DNA of 64,000 nucleotides, taken from contig JASBVF010000001.1 of the NCBI GenBank assembly GCA_030147525.1, positions 124,001 through 188,000 of the forward strand, read 5' to 3'. Source of the DNA: Bacteroidota bacterium. GTDB lineage: Bacteria > Bacteroidota > Bacteroidia > Chitinophagales > Saprospiraceae. Positions 15,216-23,906 of the stretch are shown piece after piece (positions within the stretch are counted from its first letter, which is position 1; the number at the start of each line of letters is the position of its first letter). The notes under the pieces are model-generated. The model was not told the DNA's origin. It did no database searches and worked only from the letters and a program-made list of their open reading frames with translations. Made by a program: the position numbers and the translations under genes.

Positions 15216-16997
15216 TCAGATCTTTCCGCATTTATCGGCCAGCCACGCCTTTTCCTCCTGGTTCAGCAGCGGTGACATTTTTTCAAAAACCTCCTCGTGA
15301 TAGCGGTTAAGCCAAGCCCGTTCATCCTTGCTCAACATACTTTTTTCAACCAAAGTCAAGTCAATCGGGAAAAGTGTCAGTGTTTCGAATTTGTAAAATT
15401 TCCCGAACTCATTTTCCACATCTTCCACGCAAAGTATCAGATTTTCGATCCTGATTCCATGCTTCCCGGCTTTATAAATTCCGGGCTCATTGGAGGTCAC
15501 TGTTCCCGGCTCAATGGCGACTCCTGTTTTTGCAGAGCTTACCGGGGAGATGCCATGTGGTCCTTCGTGCACGTTGAGGAAAAAGCCAATGCCGTGGCCT
15601 GTACCATGGCCATAGTTCAGATGATGTTGCCAGAGTGCCATGCGGGCGAGTGTGTCAAGCTGCACACCGGTCGTGCCCTTTGGGAATTTTGTATTGTCGA
15701 GTGCGATATGTCCTTTCAAAACAAGGGTGAAATCGGCTTTTTGCTCCTCCGTTGGTTGGCTCAGCGCAATGGTTCGGGTGATGTCGGTGGTGCCGTCGAG
15801 ATATTGTCCGCCAGAGTCGAGTAACAGGATGCCTCCTTTTTCAATGCTGGCGCAAGTTTCGTATTCCGGTTTGTAGTGAACGATGGCTCCGTTAGCATTG
15901 TAACCGACGATGGCATCGAAACTTTCACCATAATATTTTTCCTGTTCTTTACGAAACCCTGCCAGTTTTTTAGCTACCTCAGCTTCCGGTACCGGGCGCT
16001 CGTCCAGCGTTTTCTCCAGCCAGCGGAACAGGCGAAGCAGCGCAACTCCGTCCCGGATCATGACATTTCTGAAATGCCCGATTTCCGTTGGGTTTTTAAC
16101 AGCTTTCAAGGCCGCAATGATATTCCCGCTTTCTTTGATTTTTTCCTGTGAAATGGCAGCGTAACACTGATTGCTGGTGGTGCCTTTATCCAGCGAAATA
16201 GTTTTTCCTTCAGGTAGGTTTTTTAAAAAAGCTTCGACCTGGTCGTAAGGCTTGATCATTACGCTGTCGTTGTTCAGTTTTTCTTTCAGGCTATCCGGCA
16301 CTTTCGTTGTTTCGATGAAAAGCCAGGCTGCATCTTTCCCGACAATTGCGTAAGCATAAAAAACCGGGTTGCATTCAACGTCGTAGCCCCGCAGGTTAAA
16401 CAGCCAGGCGATATCGTCAAGTGTGGAGATGAGGTGAAAGTCGGTATTGCCCATTTTATCACGAACCTGCTGCAGTTTAGCTTCTCTGCTTACTCCTGCA
16501 TATTTCAGTTCATGCTCGAAAACAGGGTTTTGAGGTAGCGTTGGCCTGTCTTTCCAGGCTTCGCCTATCAAATCTACATTCGTATCGAGTTCGATATTTT
16601 TATCGTAAAAATGTTTCGCCAGTTGTCTTACCTGCCCAACGGAGAATAACCTGCCATCCAGTCCGACCTTGCTGCCTGATGGAAGGTTTTCTTTCATCCA
16701 GTCGAGGTGTTCGGGTGTGTGCGGCACGATGAGTTTGTGTAACTCTACCCCACTCCCCTTCAGTTGTTTTTCAGCTTGAATGAAATAGCGGCTGTCTGTC
16801 CAGAGCCCAGCATGATCATTCGTGATGACCACCGTGCCAGCAGAGCCTGAGAAGCCGGAAACCCATTGCCGGGATTTCCAGTGATCAGCAACGTACTCGC
16901 TCTGATGAGGGTCGCTGGAAGGGATGATGTAAGCTGCGAGCCCTTGTTTTTGAAGGGCTGAGCGGAGGTCTTGGAGTTTTACCTGGGTAGTGGCCAT
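15216..16997 (-). CDS. Xaa-Pro aminopeptidase (aminopeptidase P family, M24B)
   Basis: A three-domain aminopeptidase P of 593 residues, the length of the long eukaryote-like APP1 type. Two creatinase-like N-terminal domains (about 1-310) precede the pita-bread catalytic domain. Metal ligands are visible in LLLDSGGQYLDGTTDITR (two Asp), the His of NYGHGTGHGIG, the Glu of SNEPGIY, and the final Glu in HGIRIEN. It removes N-terminal residues before proline and requires two divalent metals. There is no signal peptide, so it is cytoplasmic. It stands alone between terminators. Confidence 0.94.
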   Translation of the reverse strand: MATTQVKLQDLRSALQKQGLAAYIIPSSDPHQSEYVADHWKSRQWVSGFSGSAGTVVITNDHAGLWTDSRYFIQAEKQLKGSGVELHKLIVPHTPEHLDWMKENLPSGSKVGLDGRLFSVGQVRQLAKHFYDKNIELDTNVDLIGEAWKDRPTLPQNPVFEHELKYAGVSREAKLQQVRDKMGNTDFHLISTLDDIAWLFNLRGYDVECNPVFYAYAIVGKDAAWLFIETTKVPDSLKEKLNNDSVMIKPYDQVEAFLKNLPEGKTISLDKGTTSNQCYAAISQEKIKESGNIIAALKAVKNPTEIGHFRNVMIRDGVALLRLFRWLEKTLDERPVPEAEVAKKLAGFRKEQEKYYGESFDAIVGYNANGAIVHYKPEYETCASIEKGGILLLDSGGQYLDGTTDITRTIALSQPTEEQKADFTLVLKGHIALDNTKFPKGTTGVQLDTLARMALWQHHLNYGHGTGHGIGFFLNVHEGPHGISPVSSAKTGVAIEPGTVTSNEPGIYKAGKHGIRIENLILCVEDVENEFGKFYKFETLTLFPIDLTLVEKSMLSKDERAWLNRYHEEVFEKMSPLLNQEEKAWLADKCGKI

Positions 16998-17050
16998 GAG
17001 TTAAAAGTTTTGATAAAAAGCAAATCTCGTATTGAGGGCTGAATCAGCCA

Positions 17051-17090
17051 AAAAAAAGAGAGGTTTTTGACGAAACCGCCAAAAACCTCT
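17051..17090 (-). terminator. Intrinsic terminator of rho
   Basis: Perfect 11-base arms (AGAGGTTTTTG 17059-17069; CAAAAACCTCT 17080-17090) are followed on the minus strand by a run of U's from the A-tract at 17051-17057. It lies 54 bases after the rho stop codon. Confidence 0.85.
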
Positions 17091-17143
17091 GCATTTATTC
17101 TGAAAACGGGAGTGATGAAACTACCCGTTTCGAAAAGTCGAAA

Positions 17144-18766
17144 TTAACCGTTCATCGAAGCGAGGAACTCGTCGTTGCTTCTGGTTCCCTGCATGTGTTT
17201 GAGCAGGAATTCCATAGCTTCCTCCGGCTTCATATCTGCCAGGTGGTTGCGCATGATAAACATCCGCTGAAGCGTATCCTTGTCCAGAAGCAGATCTTCC
17301 CGGCGGGTGCTTGACTTGGTAAGGTCAACGGCAGGATACAGACGCTTGTTGGCCAGGCTGCGGTCGAGCTGGAGTTCCATGTTACCGGTACCTTTAAATT
17401 CTTCGAAGATCACACTATCCATTTTTGACCCGGTATCAATCAGGGCCGTAGCCAGGATAGTCAGTGAGCCGCCGCCTTCGATGTTACGGGCAGCACCGAA
17501 AAATTTCTTTGGCTTGTGCAATGCGTTGGCTTCCACACCACCGGACAGTACCTTACCACTGGCAGGCGCAACCGTGTTGTAAGCCCGTGCCAAACGGGTG
17601 ATGGAGTCAAGAAGAATTACCACGTCGTGGCCGCATTCGACCAGGCGCTTGGCTTTTTCCAGAACAATACCGGCTACCCGCACGTGGTTGTCGGCAGGTT
17701 CGTCGAAAGTAGAAGCTACTACTTCTGCGTTTACGCTGCGCTTAAAATCTGTTACCTCCTCAGGGCGCTCATCGACCAGCAGGACGATGATGTAGCTCTC
17801 AGGGTGGTTTTTAGAAATGGCGTTTGCCACGTCTTTGAGCAGGAATGTTTTACCGGTTTTTGGCTGAGCGACGATGAGGCCACGCTGGCCTTTTCCGATA
17901 GGGGAGAACAGGTCGATAATTCTGGTGCTGAAATCCCTGCCGGTCGGCGACATGCAAAGCGTGTATTTCTCGTTCGGGAACAATGGCGTGAGGTAATCGA
18001 AAGGTACCCGGTCCCGGATATCTTTCGGGTCAAGGCCGTTGATTTTTGAAACCCGCAGTAGGGCAAAATATTTTTCGCCTTCTTTCGGAGGGCGGATAGC
18101 TCCCTTCACTGTGTCGCCTGTACGAAGACCAAAAAGTTTGATTTGTGATGGCGAAACGTAAATGTCGTCAGGTGAAGTAAGGTAGTTGTAATCTGAGGAG
18201 CGGAGGAATCCGTAGCCGTCGGGCATCATTTCAAGGATACCTTCACCTTCGATGATACCATCCAGTTCGATATCGAATTTTTCGGATTGTTTGCTATCTC
18301 TTGGAGAGTCGTCATCGGAATTTGAGGGGGCGTCAACATTGACGTTCGGAGCATCTTTGCTTCTGCCTCTTGGTGCCGGAGTCTCTGCGACCTCATCAGT
18401 GTCGTCATCAAAGTCGTCAGCTTCAATCGGGTCGAGCTTTACTTTTTTAGACTGAGGGACATTATCCCTTCTGGGTTGATTGCGAGGGTTTCGGTCGCCT
18501 TCGTTATCTCTTCTGGGCCGGGCGTTGCTGTCTTCAGAACGACCCTGAGATCTTCCGATGGGCTCCCGTTTCTCGGCGGGCCGGTCCTCTCCGCCGTCGC
18601 CATTATTGGAGCGTTGGTTTTTCTTTCCGGTGACAGCTTGTTGATCCAGAATTTTGTAGATCAAATCCTGTTTGGCCAACCGCCGGAATCCATTGACGCC
18701 CAGGCGTTCAGCGATCTCCCTGAGTTCAGGGACAAGCATGTCGTTCAGTTGCAAAATATCGTACAT
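17144..18766 (-). CDS. rho: Transcription termination factor Rho
   Basis: A hexameric RNA-dependent ATPase that ends transcription. The N-terminal helical Rho_N domain (about 1-45) is followed by a disordered charged insert of about 110 residues (45-160), rich in Arg, Asp, Ser and Asn; such inserts are usual in Bacteroidota and make the protein 540 residues rather than about 420. The cold-shock RNA-binding domain has [13 protein letters not shown]. The ATPase domain has Walker A in [11 protein letters not shown], Walker B in [17 protein letters not shown], and the conserved [12 protein letters not shown]. An upstream promoter suggests an unusually long leader. Confidence 0.97.
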   Translation of the reverse strand: MYDILQLNDMLVPELREIAERLGVNGFRRLAKQDLIYKILDQQAVTGKKNQRSNNGDGGEDRPAEKREPIGRSQGRSEDSNARPRRDNEGDRNPRNQPRRDNVPQSKKVKLDPIEADDFDDDTDEVAETPAPRGRSKDAPNVNVDAPSNSDDDSPRDSKQSEKFDIELDGIIEGEGILEMMPDGYGFLRSSDYNYLTSPDDIYVSPSQIKLFGLRTGDTVKGAIRPPKEGEKYFALLRVSKINGLDPKDIRDRVPFDYLTPLFPNEKYTLCMSPTGRDFSTRIIDLFSPIGKGQRGLIVAQPKTGKTFLLKDVANAISKNHPESYIIVLLVDERPEEVTDFKRSVNAEVVASTFDEPADNHVRVAGIVLEKAKRLVECGHDVVILLDSITRLARAYNTVAPASGKVLSGGVEANALHKPKKFFGAARNIEGGGSLTILATALIDTGSKMDSVIFEEFKGTGNMELQLDRSLANKRLYPAVDLTKSSTRREDLLLDKDTLQRMFIMRNHLADMKPEEAMEFLLKHMQGTRSNDEFLASMNG

Positions 18767-19205
18767 GATCTGATAAAGATAATTTTAAGGAAAGCACAAA
18801 ACACAGTGTTGGATCAGGTCTTAAAAAACCATTAATTGCGTTTTTGCAAATCAGTTTGCCGTATTACATACCGAAGAAATAAGCTTACGGAAATAGTGTT
18901 TCTTTCAACAGTATGAAATAGAATAGCTTTTAGTGAATAGGTTTGTTGTAAAAAGAATGTGTATTGAAATTTAACCATCAGGTTAAAGAGTTTCCGCAGG
19001 GAAAGGCGGCTTCGATTTTTTTCTGGGGATGCTCCGGATGGGGCTAAAACCAATTTTTTGGTGTACATCACATCTCAAGCTCCTCAACTCATCTCGGTCT
19101 CAACATTGTTTTACATGTTCTGAATTAAAAGGGAAATGTGAATGGAGTTGCAATTCTGAAGTTCCTCGGATAACAGCAGCTAAAACAAGTGGCGTGATGA
19201 ACGGT
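18767..19205 (-). promoter_or_regulatory. Putative long 5' leader of rho
   Basis: About 440 AT-rich bases lie between the predicted promoter (19241-19212) and the rho ATG. The only open frames are short, low-complexity and without family resemblance, so I read the stretch as an untranslated leader. In Escherichia coli rho is autoregulated by termination in its own leader; a similar mechanism here is inferred. No clear hairpin or C-rich rut-like tract stands out. Confidence 0.4.
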
Positions 19206-19511
19206 GCGCCGCAAAAATACGTACAAGTTTCAATTATCAAATACTAACTTTGCCAAAAAGTTTTTTTTTGAGATAATTTTTTTATTTGTTAATGTTTTAT
19301 TTGTAAAAAATTATCAGAGAACAACTTGCTGACTTTCTATCACTTGCAAAAAAAATAAGCCCAAATTACAAAGGTTAAAGTAGTGGAAAACGCAGCATTT
19401 TATAACAAAAATTTATTCCATTTAAAACAGTAATTAGATGCTAAAAGTTGTTGGAAATCAACTTTTCTAGTCATTGCTACTGGCTTCATTTGGTAATTTG
19501 AAACAAAGTCT
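19206..19511. other. Divergent rho-serS intergenic region
   Basis: About 300 AT-rich bases upstream of serS contain the rho promoter, a plus-strand TAACTTTG box (19245-19252) without a good -33 element that could start serS, and several A/T runs. I see no gene, tRNA or recognisable riboswitch. Confidence 0.4.
19212..19241 (-). promoter_or_regulatory. Predicted rho promoter
   Basis: On the minus strand TTTG (19241-19238), an 18-base spacer and TATTTTTG (19219-19212) match the Bacteroidota promoter consensus closely. The next gene on that strand is rho, 446 bases away. Confidence 0.6.
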
Positions 19512-20789
19512 ATGCTGGAACTAAGCTTTATCAGATCTAACAAAGAACGAGTTATTCAAGGGCTGAAAACCCGAAATTTCACAGATGAAAATTTAAAAGT
19601 GGTTGACGAAATTCTTGCGCTCGATGAAGTGAGAAGAAATTCACAAACCGAATTGGACAATAATCTTGCCGAATCCAAGCAGCTTTCCAATGAAATCGGC
19701 GGCTTGTACAAGCAGGGCAAGCGGGAAGAAGCCGATTCGATGAAGGAGCAGGTTGCCAGGCTGAAAGAGCAAAGCAAGGAACTGGAATCGAGAATGAAGG
19801 AGGCTGTTGAAAAAATTGAAGAACTTTTGCTCGGGGTTCCCAATATTCCGCATGAATCCGTTCCTGTCGGCACGACGGCTGATGACAACGAGGTTTTTAA
19901 AGCCTGGGAAAATCCCTTACCTGACCTTGGCCCGGATGCGCTTCCTCATTGGGAACTGGCTAAAAAATATAACATTTTCGACCTTGACCTGGGGGTCAAA
20001 CTGACAGGGTCAGGTTTTCCGGTTTACCGGGGCAAAGGTGCCAGGCTCGAGCGTGCGCTCATCAATTTTTTTCTCGACGAAGCAACGAATGCAGGGTACG
20101 AAGAAATAGCTCCGCCCCTCATGGTTAACCACGATACAGCCAAAGCTACCGGTCAATTGCCTGATAAGGAAGGTCAGATGTACTACGTTGAACGGGACGA
20201 CCTATATCTGATTCCCACGGCTGAAGTACCAGTGACCAACCTGTACCGGGATGTCATCGTGGATGAAAAGGATTTTCCGATAAAACTCACGGGTTACACC
20301 CCTTGCTTCCGCCGGGAGGCTGGCTCTTACGGCGCTCATGTGCGAGGACTCAACCGGGTGCATCAGTTCGATAAGGTTGAAATAGTTCAGATCGCTCACC
20401 CCGATAGTTCTTACGAGCAGTTGAATCAAATGCTGGCGCACGTTTCCGGTCTGCTGGATAAACTCGAATTACCCTACCGCATTCTCCGGCTATGTGGTGG
20501 CGATATGGGTTTTACTTCGGCGCTTACTTTTGACTTCGAAGTATGGTCAGCAGCTCAGAAACGGTGGCTGGAAGTTAGTTCCGTTTCAAACTTTGAAACT
20601 TATCAGAGCAACCGTCTGAAAGTGCGTTTCAAAGATGGAAAACAAACCCGCCTCGCACACACGCTCAACGGCAGTGCACTGGCGCTGGCTCGAATTGTAG
20701 CGGCCTTGTTGGAGAATAACCAAACGCCGGAAGGTATTCAGATTCCTGAAGTACTGAAGCCCTACACCCGGTTTGAAATGATTGATTAG
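19512..20789 (+). CDS. serS: Seryl-tRNA synthetase
   Basis: A class II synthetase of 425 residues that charges tRNA-Ser. The N-terminal 110 residues form the long antiparallel coiled coil that grips the tRNA's long variable arm. The catalytic domain shows motif 2 (CFRREAGSYGAHVRGLNR, then HQFDKVEIV) and motif 3 near the C-terminus (NGSALALARIVAALLEN). The length is standard. Convincing termination follows at 20813-20847. Confidence 0.97.
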   Translation: MLELSFIRSNKERVIQGLKTRNFTDENLKVVDEILALDEVRRNSQTELDNNLAESKQLSNEIGGLYKQGKREEADSMKEQVARLKEQSKELESRMKEAVEKIEELLLGVPNIPHESVPVGTTADDNEVFKAWENPLPDLGPDALPHWELAKKYNIFDLDLGVKLTGSGFPVYRGKGARLERALINFFLDEATNAGYEEIAPPLMVNHDTAKATGQLPDKEGQMYYVERDDLYLIPTAEVPVTNLYRDVIVDEKDFPIKLTGYTPCFRREAGSYGAHVRGLNRVHQFDKVEIVQIAHPDSSYEQLNQMLAHVSGLLDKLELPYRILRLCGGDMGFTSALTFDFEVWSAAQKRWLEVSSVSNFETYQSNRLKVRFKDGKQTRLAHTLNGSALALARIVAALLENNQTPEGIQIPEVLKPYTRFEMID

Positions 20790-20812
20790 ATTTTTTTATC
20801 AAAATATGAATG

Positions 20813-20847
20813 GCTGAGCGATGATTCTTCGTTCAGCTTTTTTTTTA
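20813..20847 (+). terminator. serS terminator
   Basis: The stem GCTGAGCGA pairs with TCGTTCAGC (one G-T), followed by a run of nine T's. It ends 19 bases before the next start codon at 20866, which excludes the upstream in-frame ATG at 20821 as a start. Confidence 0.85.
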
Positions 20848-20865
20848 CCGCTTAAGTTTTTCAAA

Positions 20866-21864
20866 ATGAAAAAGATTGATATTCTTCAGATTGGCCTTGG
20901 CCCGCTCGGTATCAAGATTGCTAATTTTATTGCCAGGCGGGAGGGTTTGACCACTATTGCCGCTGTTGATAAAAATCCGGAGCTGATTGGTAAAGACCTT
21001 GGTGAACTCTGTGGCGGTGAAGCCTCCGGAATCATCATCCGGGGAGATATTGCGGAAGCGATCAAAAAAGTAAAACCACATGTGGCCGTGCTGACGACTG
21101 TGTCGGACCTGGAGCGAATTGCGCTACAGATCGAGGAGATTGTCAAGCATGGTATCCCGGTCGTGTCGACCTGCGAAGAGTTGAGTTTTCCCTGGAAAAC
21201 CGCTCCGGAACTGGCCAGAAGGATCAACCAGGCAGCCATTGCCAGTAACGTAGCGGTCTTGGGCACAGGTGTCAATCCGGGGTATCTGATGGATGCCCTA
21301 CCCACTTTTCTTACCGCCGTTTGTCAGGATGTTAAAGCGATTTCTGTTAACCGTTTTCAAAATGCACAGTTTCGCAGGATACCGTTTCAGCAAAAAATAG
21401 GCGCCGGACTTACTCCCGAAGAGTTTGAAAAAAAGAAAAATGATGGCTCCCTGCGCCATGTTGGCCTTACCGAAAGTATTCATCTCATCGCTCATCGAAT
21501 GGGCTGGCAGCTGGACAAAACGGAGGATATCATCACACCGGTCATTGCGCAAAAAAACATCGATACGCCCGTCATGACGATTTCGAAAGGCAACGCTGCC
21601 GGCGTCAGACAGGTAGGTAACGGATACGTGGGGGATGAGGTGAAAATTAAACTCACCTTTCAGGCTACCGTCGGCGAACCGGAGAGCTTCGATGAGGTAA
21701 TTGTCCACGGGACGCCCCACATTCACTCGAAAATTTCAGGTGGGGTGAATGGAGACATAGCAACCTGTGCCATTACCCTGAACGCCATTCCTCAGGTATT
21801 GCGCAGTGCTGCAGGCCTGAAAACCATGGTAGATGTTCCGCCGATATCCTTTTTCGGAGGCTGA
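20866..21864 (+). CDS. NAD(P)H-dependent amine dehydrogenase-like oxidoreductase (diaminopentanoate dehydrogenase type)
   Basis: A protein of 332 residues with an N-terminal Rossmann dinucleotide fold (QIGLGPLGIKIANFI, then VDKNPELIGKDLGEL). It resembles the dihydrodipicolinate reductase / 2,4-diaminopentanoate dehydrogenase group, with a central GTGVNPGYLMDALP motif and a C-terminal VINAIP-like end (NAIPQVLRSAAGL). True Ord enzymes deaminate 2,4-diaminopentanoate in clostridial ornithine fermentation; none of the partner genes are here, so the substrate is unknown. The start is set at 20866 because the serS terminator occupies the sequence just upstream. Confidence 0.82.
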   Translation: MKKIDILQIGLGPLGIKIANFIARREGLTTIAAVDKNPELIGKDLGELCGGEASGIIIRGDIAEAIKKVKPHVAVLTTVSDLERIALQIEEIVKHGIPVVSTCEELSFPWKTAPELARRINQAAIASNVAVLGTGVNPGYLMDALPTFLTAVCQDVKAISVNRFQNAQFRRIPFQQKIGAGLTPEEFEKKKNDGSLRHVGLTESIHLIAHRMGWQLDKTEDIITPVIAQKNIDTPVMTISKGNAAGVRQVGNGYVGDEVKIKLTFQATVGEPESFDEVIVHGTPHIHSKISGGVNGDIATCAITLNAIPQVLRSAAGLKTMVDVPPISFFGG

Positions 21865-21893
21865 GCGGGTTAATGTTTTTCTGAATTTCAACG

Positions 21894-21937
21894 AATAAAA
21901 AAGCCCGGAATCACTTTGATCGCCGGGCTTTTTTATT
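21894..21937. terminator. Bidirectional intrinsic terminator
   Basis: The stem AATAAAAAAGCCCGG pairs with CCGGGCTTTTTTATT around a 14-base loop between two convergent genes (the oxidoreductase and rlmD). Each strand has a U-tract. Confidence 0.92.
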
Positions 21938-21953
21938 TCATAAAAATTGCCAT

Positions 21954-23366
21954 TCAGCTTTTCAAGCTGAGCAATGCCACCGTCTCCACGTGGTGGGTGT
22001 GCGGGAACATGTCAACCGGCTGTATTTTAATCAGCTCATATTTTTGGCTCAACAAATTCAGGTCACGAGCCTGCGTGGCAGGGTTGCAACTCACGTATAC
22101 AATTTTTGGAGCCTCCAGTTGAAGGAACATTTTTACCACATCGGCATGCATGCCTGCCCGGGGCGGGTCCGTGATGACGAGGTCGGGCTTACCATGTTTT
22201 TCGGCAAACTCGGCTGTGAGGATGTTTTTAACATCGCCTGCGTAAAATGTGCAGTTCTCCGTGTTGTTCATCCGGGCATTTTCTTCAGCATCGACAATGG
22301 CTTCGGGTACTTCCTCGATCCCCACAACGTGCTTGCAGTATTTTGCCACGTAAAGTGCGATGCTGCCGACACCGGTGTAGAGGTCGTATACGTTTTCGTT
22401 GCCGGTAAGTCCGGCGAACTCAACGACTTTGTCGTAGAGCACTTTGGCTTGCCAGGAGTTGGTCTGAAAAAATGACTTTGGGCCGATTTTGAAACGAACG
22501 TGACCGAGCTGTTCCTCGATGTACGGCTTGCCGTGATGGCAAATCATTTCCAGGTCGCCCACGTAATCGTTCATTTTTGGGTTGATGCAGTAGAAAACAC
22601 TGGTGAGCTGCGGAATTTTTTCGATAATTTCATCGAGATAGGGCTTGATTTTCTTTTGATCATTTTTGAAAAAACTCACGATAAGCATCAGCTCGCCGAT
22701 GCTCGTCAGGCGAATCATGATGTGTCTCATGAATCCCTCATTCGCCCGCAGGTCGTAAAAATCAAGCCCATGCTTGATGGCAATATTTTTGGCAGTGATG
22801 CGAAGCTCGTTGGAGGGTTCTTCCTGCAGCCAGCAGTGTTTGATATCTACAATTTTATCGAAAGCCCCAGGACGGTGAAAGCCCAGCACGTCTTCCCGGT
22901 TGGAGGTTCCCGCCTCCATTTCTTCCTTCGTGATCCAGCGTTTGTTGGAAAATGCGTACTCGAGTTTGTTGCGGTAGTAGGTAGTTTTTTCAGCAGGAAT
23001 GATGGGTAAAAACTCCTGCGCTTTCACCTTGGCAATGCGCTGGATGGAGTCACGGACCACAAGTTCCTTGTGATGGACCTGGCCTTCGTAGCTCAGGTGT
23101 TGCCAGCGGCAGCCGCCGCACAGGTGAAAATGTTCACAAAATGGCTCGACCCGGTCTTCTGAAAGTTTATGGTAGTGGATGGCGTAGCCGTCCAGGAATT
23201 CCGGTTTTTTCTTTACAATCCTCACATCCACCACGTCGCCAGGTGCTACGTGCTCCACAAAAATGACCCGGTTACTGGCATCTCTGCCAACGCCCCGGCC
23301 TTTGTCGGCCACGCCGGTGATTTCCACTTCGGGGATGATGATTGGCTTTCTGATCTTTTTTTTCAT
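21954..23366 (-). CDS. rlmD: 23S rRNA (uracil-5-)-methyltransferase RlmD
   Basis: A SAM-dependent RNA m5U methyltransferase of 470 residues. It opens with a TRAM domain (VEITGVADKGRGVGRD). A cysteine motif (CEHFHLCGGCRWQHL) forms part of the [4Fe-4S] site typical of RlmD-like enzymes. The SAM motif is VYDLYTGVGSIALYVA. The catalytic Cys is in IVYVSCNPATQARDL and the general base Glu is in the C-terminal HVETVALL. Whether it modifies U1939 or U747 cannot be told here; the RlmCD group is also possible. Confidence 0.93.
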   Translation of the reverse strand: MKKKIRKPIIIPEVEITGVADKGRGVGRDASNRVIFVEHVAPGDVVDVRIVKKKPEFLDGYAIHYHKLSEDRVEPFCEHFHLCGGCRWQHLSYEGQVHHKELVVRDSIQRIAKVKAQEFLPIIPAEKTTYYRNKLEYAFSNKRWITKEEMEAGTSNREDVLGFHRPGAFDKIVDIKHCWLQEEPSNELRITAKNIAIKHGLDFYDLRANEGFMRHIMIRLTSIGELMLIVSFFKNDQKKIKPYLDEIIEKIPQLTSVFYCINPKMNDYVGDLEMICHHGKPYIEEQLGHVRFKIGPKSFFQTNSWQAKVLYDKVVEFAGLTGNENVYDLYTGVGSIALYVAKYCKHVVGIEEVPEAIVDAEENARMNNTENCTFYAGDVKNILTAEFAEKHGKPDLVITDPPRAGMHADVVKMFLQLEAPKIVYVSCNPATQARDLNLLSQKYELIKIQPVDMFPHTHHVETVALLSLKS

Positions 23367-23535
23367 TGTTCAAAATCTGTGAGCGGCGAATTTCCGTATG
23401 TTTTTCTACAAACCCGACTTAACTCAATTTTTTTCATTTAAAACAAGTAACAAAAATGCGAAAACTGACACTAACGTGTAACGAAGCAGAAGTTTGCTTC
23501 CTGCGTTTCACCAAAAATAAACCTCGAGCCAAGTC

Positions 23536-23823
23536 ATGAAAACACTACACTTGTCCATCGAACTTTCTTCCATTGTCCTCGAATCATCAGGCCAGCCCAT
23601 GGGTATCGGCGAATGGTTGGGTAAAGTGAAAAATGTGCTGACCCGTCATGCAACTGTGGTCGGAAACCTGAACGGGAGCCGCCTCCAGCGTCAGCTAAGC
23701 CTGGGCGAAGACCTCCGCCTGAGTGAGTATCAGTTTGATTGCGAAAATTGCTCCCTCCAGTTTGAGCTCATCCGCTTTCAGCCTCGCGGCGAATGGCAGG
23801 TGAAGGGATTTCGTTTTGTCTGA
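23536..23823 (+). CDS. Uncharacterised small protein
   Basis: A protein of 95 residues that I do not recognise. It has an N-terminal beta-like segment, a central amphipathic part (GEWLGKVKNVLTRHATVVGNL) and a Cys pair (CENCS) near residue 69. It ends in beta strands (FELIRFQPRGEWQVKGFRFV). There is no signal peptide or membrane segment. Codon use resembles its neighbours and the frame is clean, so I think it is real. It lies 84 bases before the cytochrome-domain gene, which might be co-transcribed. Confidence 0.6.
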   Translation: MKTLHLSIELSSIVLESSGQPMGIGEWLGKVKNVLTRHATVVGNLNGSRLQRQLSLGEDLRLSEYQFDCENCSLQFELIRFQPRGEWQVKGFRFV

Positions 23824-23906
23824 GGCTTTTTCTTCGGTGAATAGTGCCGGACCACGTTTCACAACTATTTCAAAAAATTATCTTTGGGCAAAACTGAATA
23901 CCAGCT

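Noticed and set aside
18832-19071. Possible 79-residue gene in the rho leader
   Set aside because: The composition is AT-driven, no homology or start signal is evident, and it overlaps the predicted leader.
19029-19247. Possible 72-residue gene between rho and serS
   Set aside because: It overlaps the rho promoter on the other strand and shows no family features.
23482-23502. Small hairpin GAAGC/GCTTC upstream of the 95-residue gene
   Set aside because: Five base pairs without a U-tract is within chance in this sequence.
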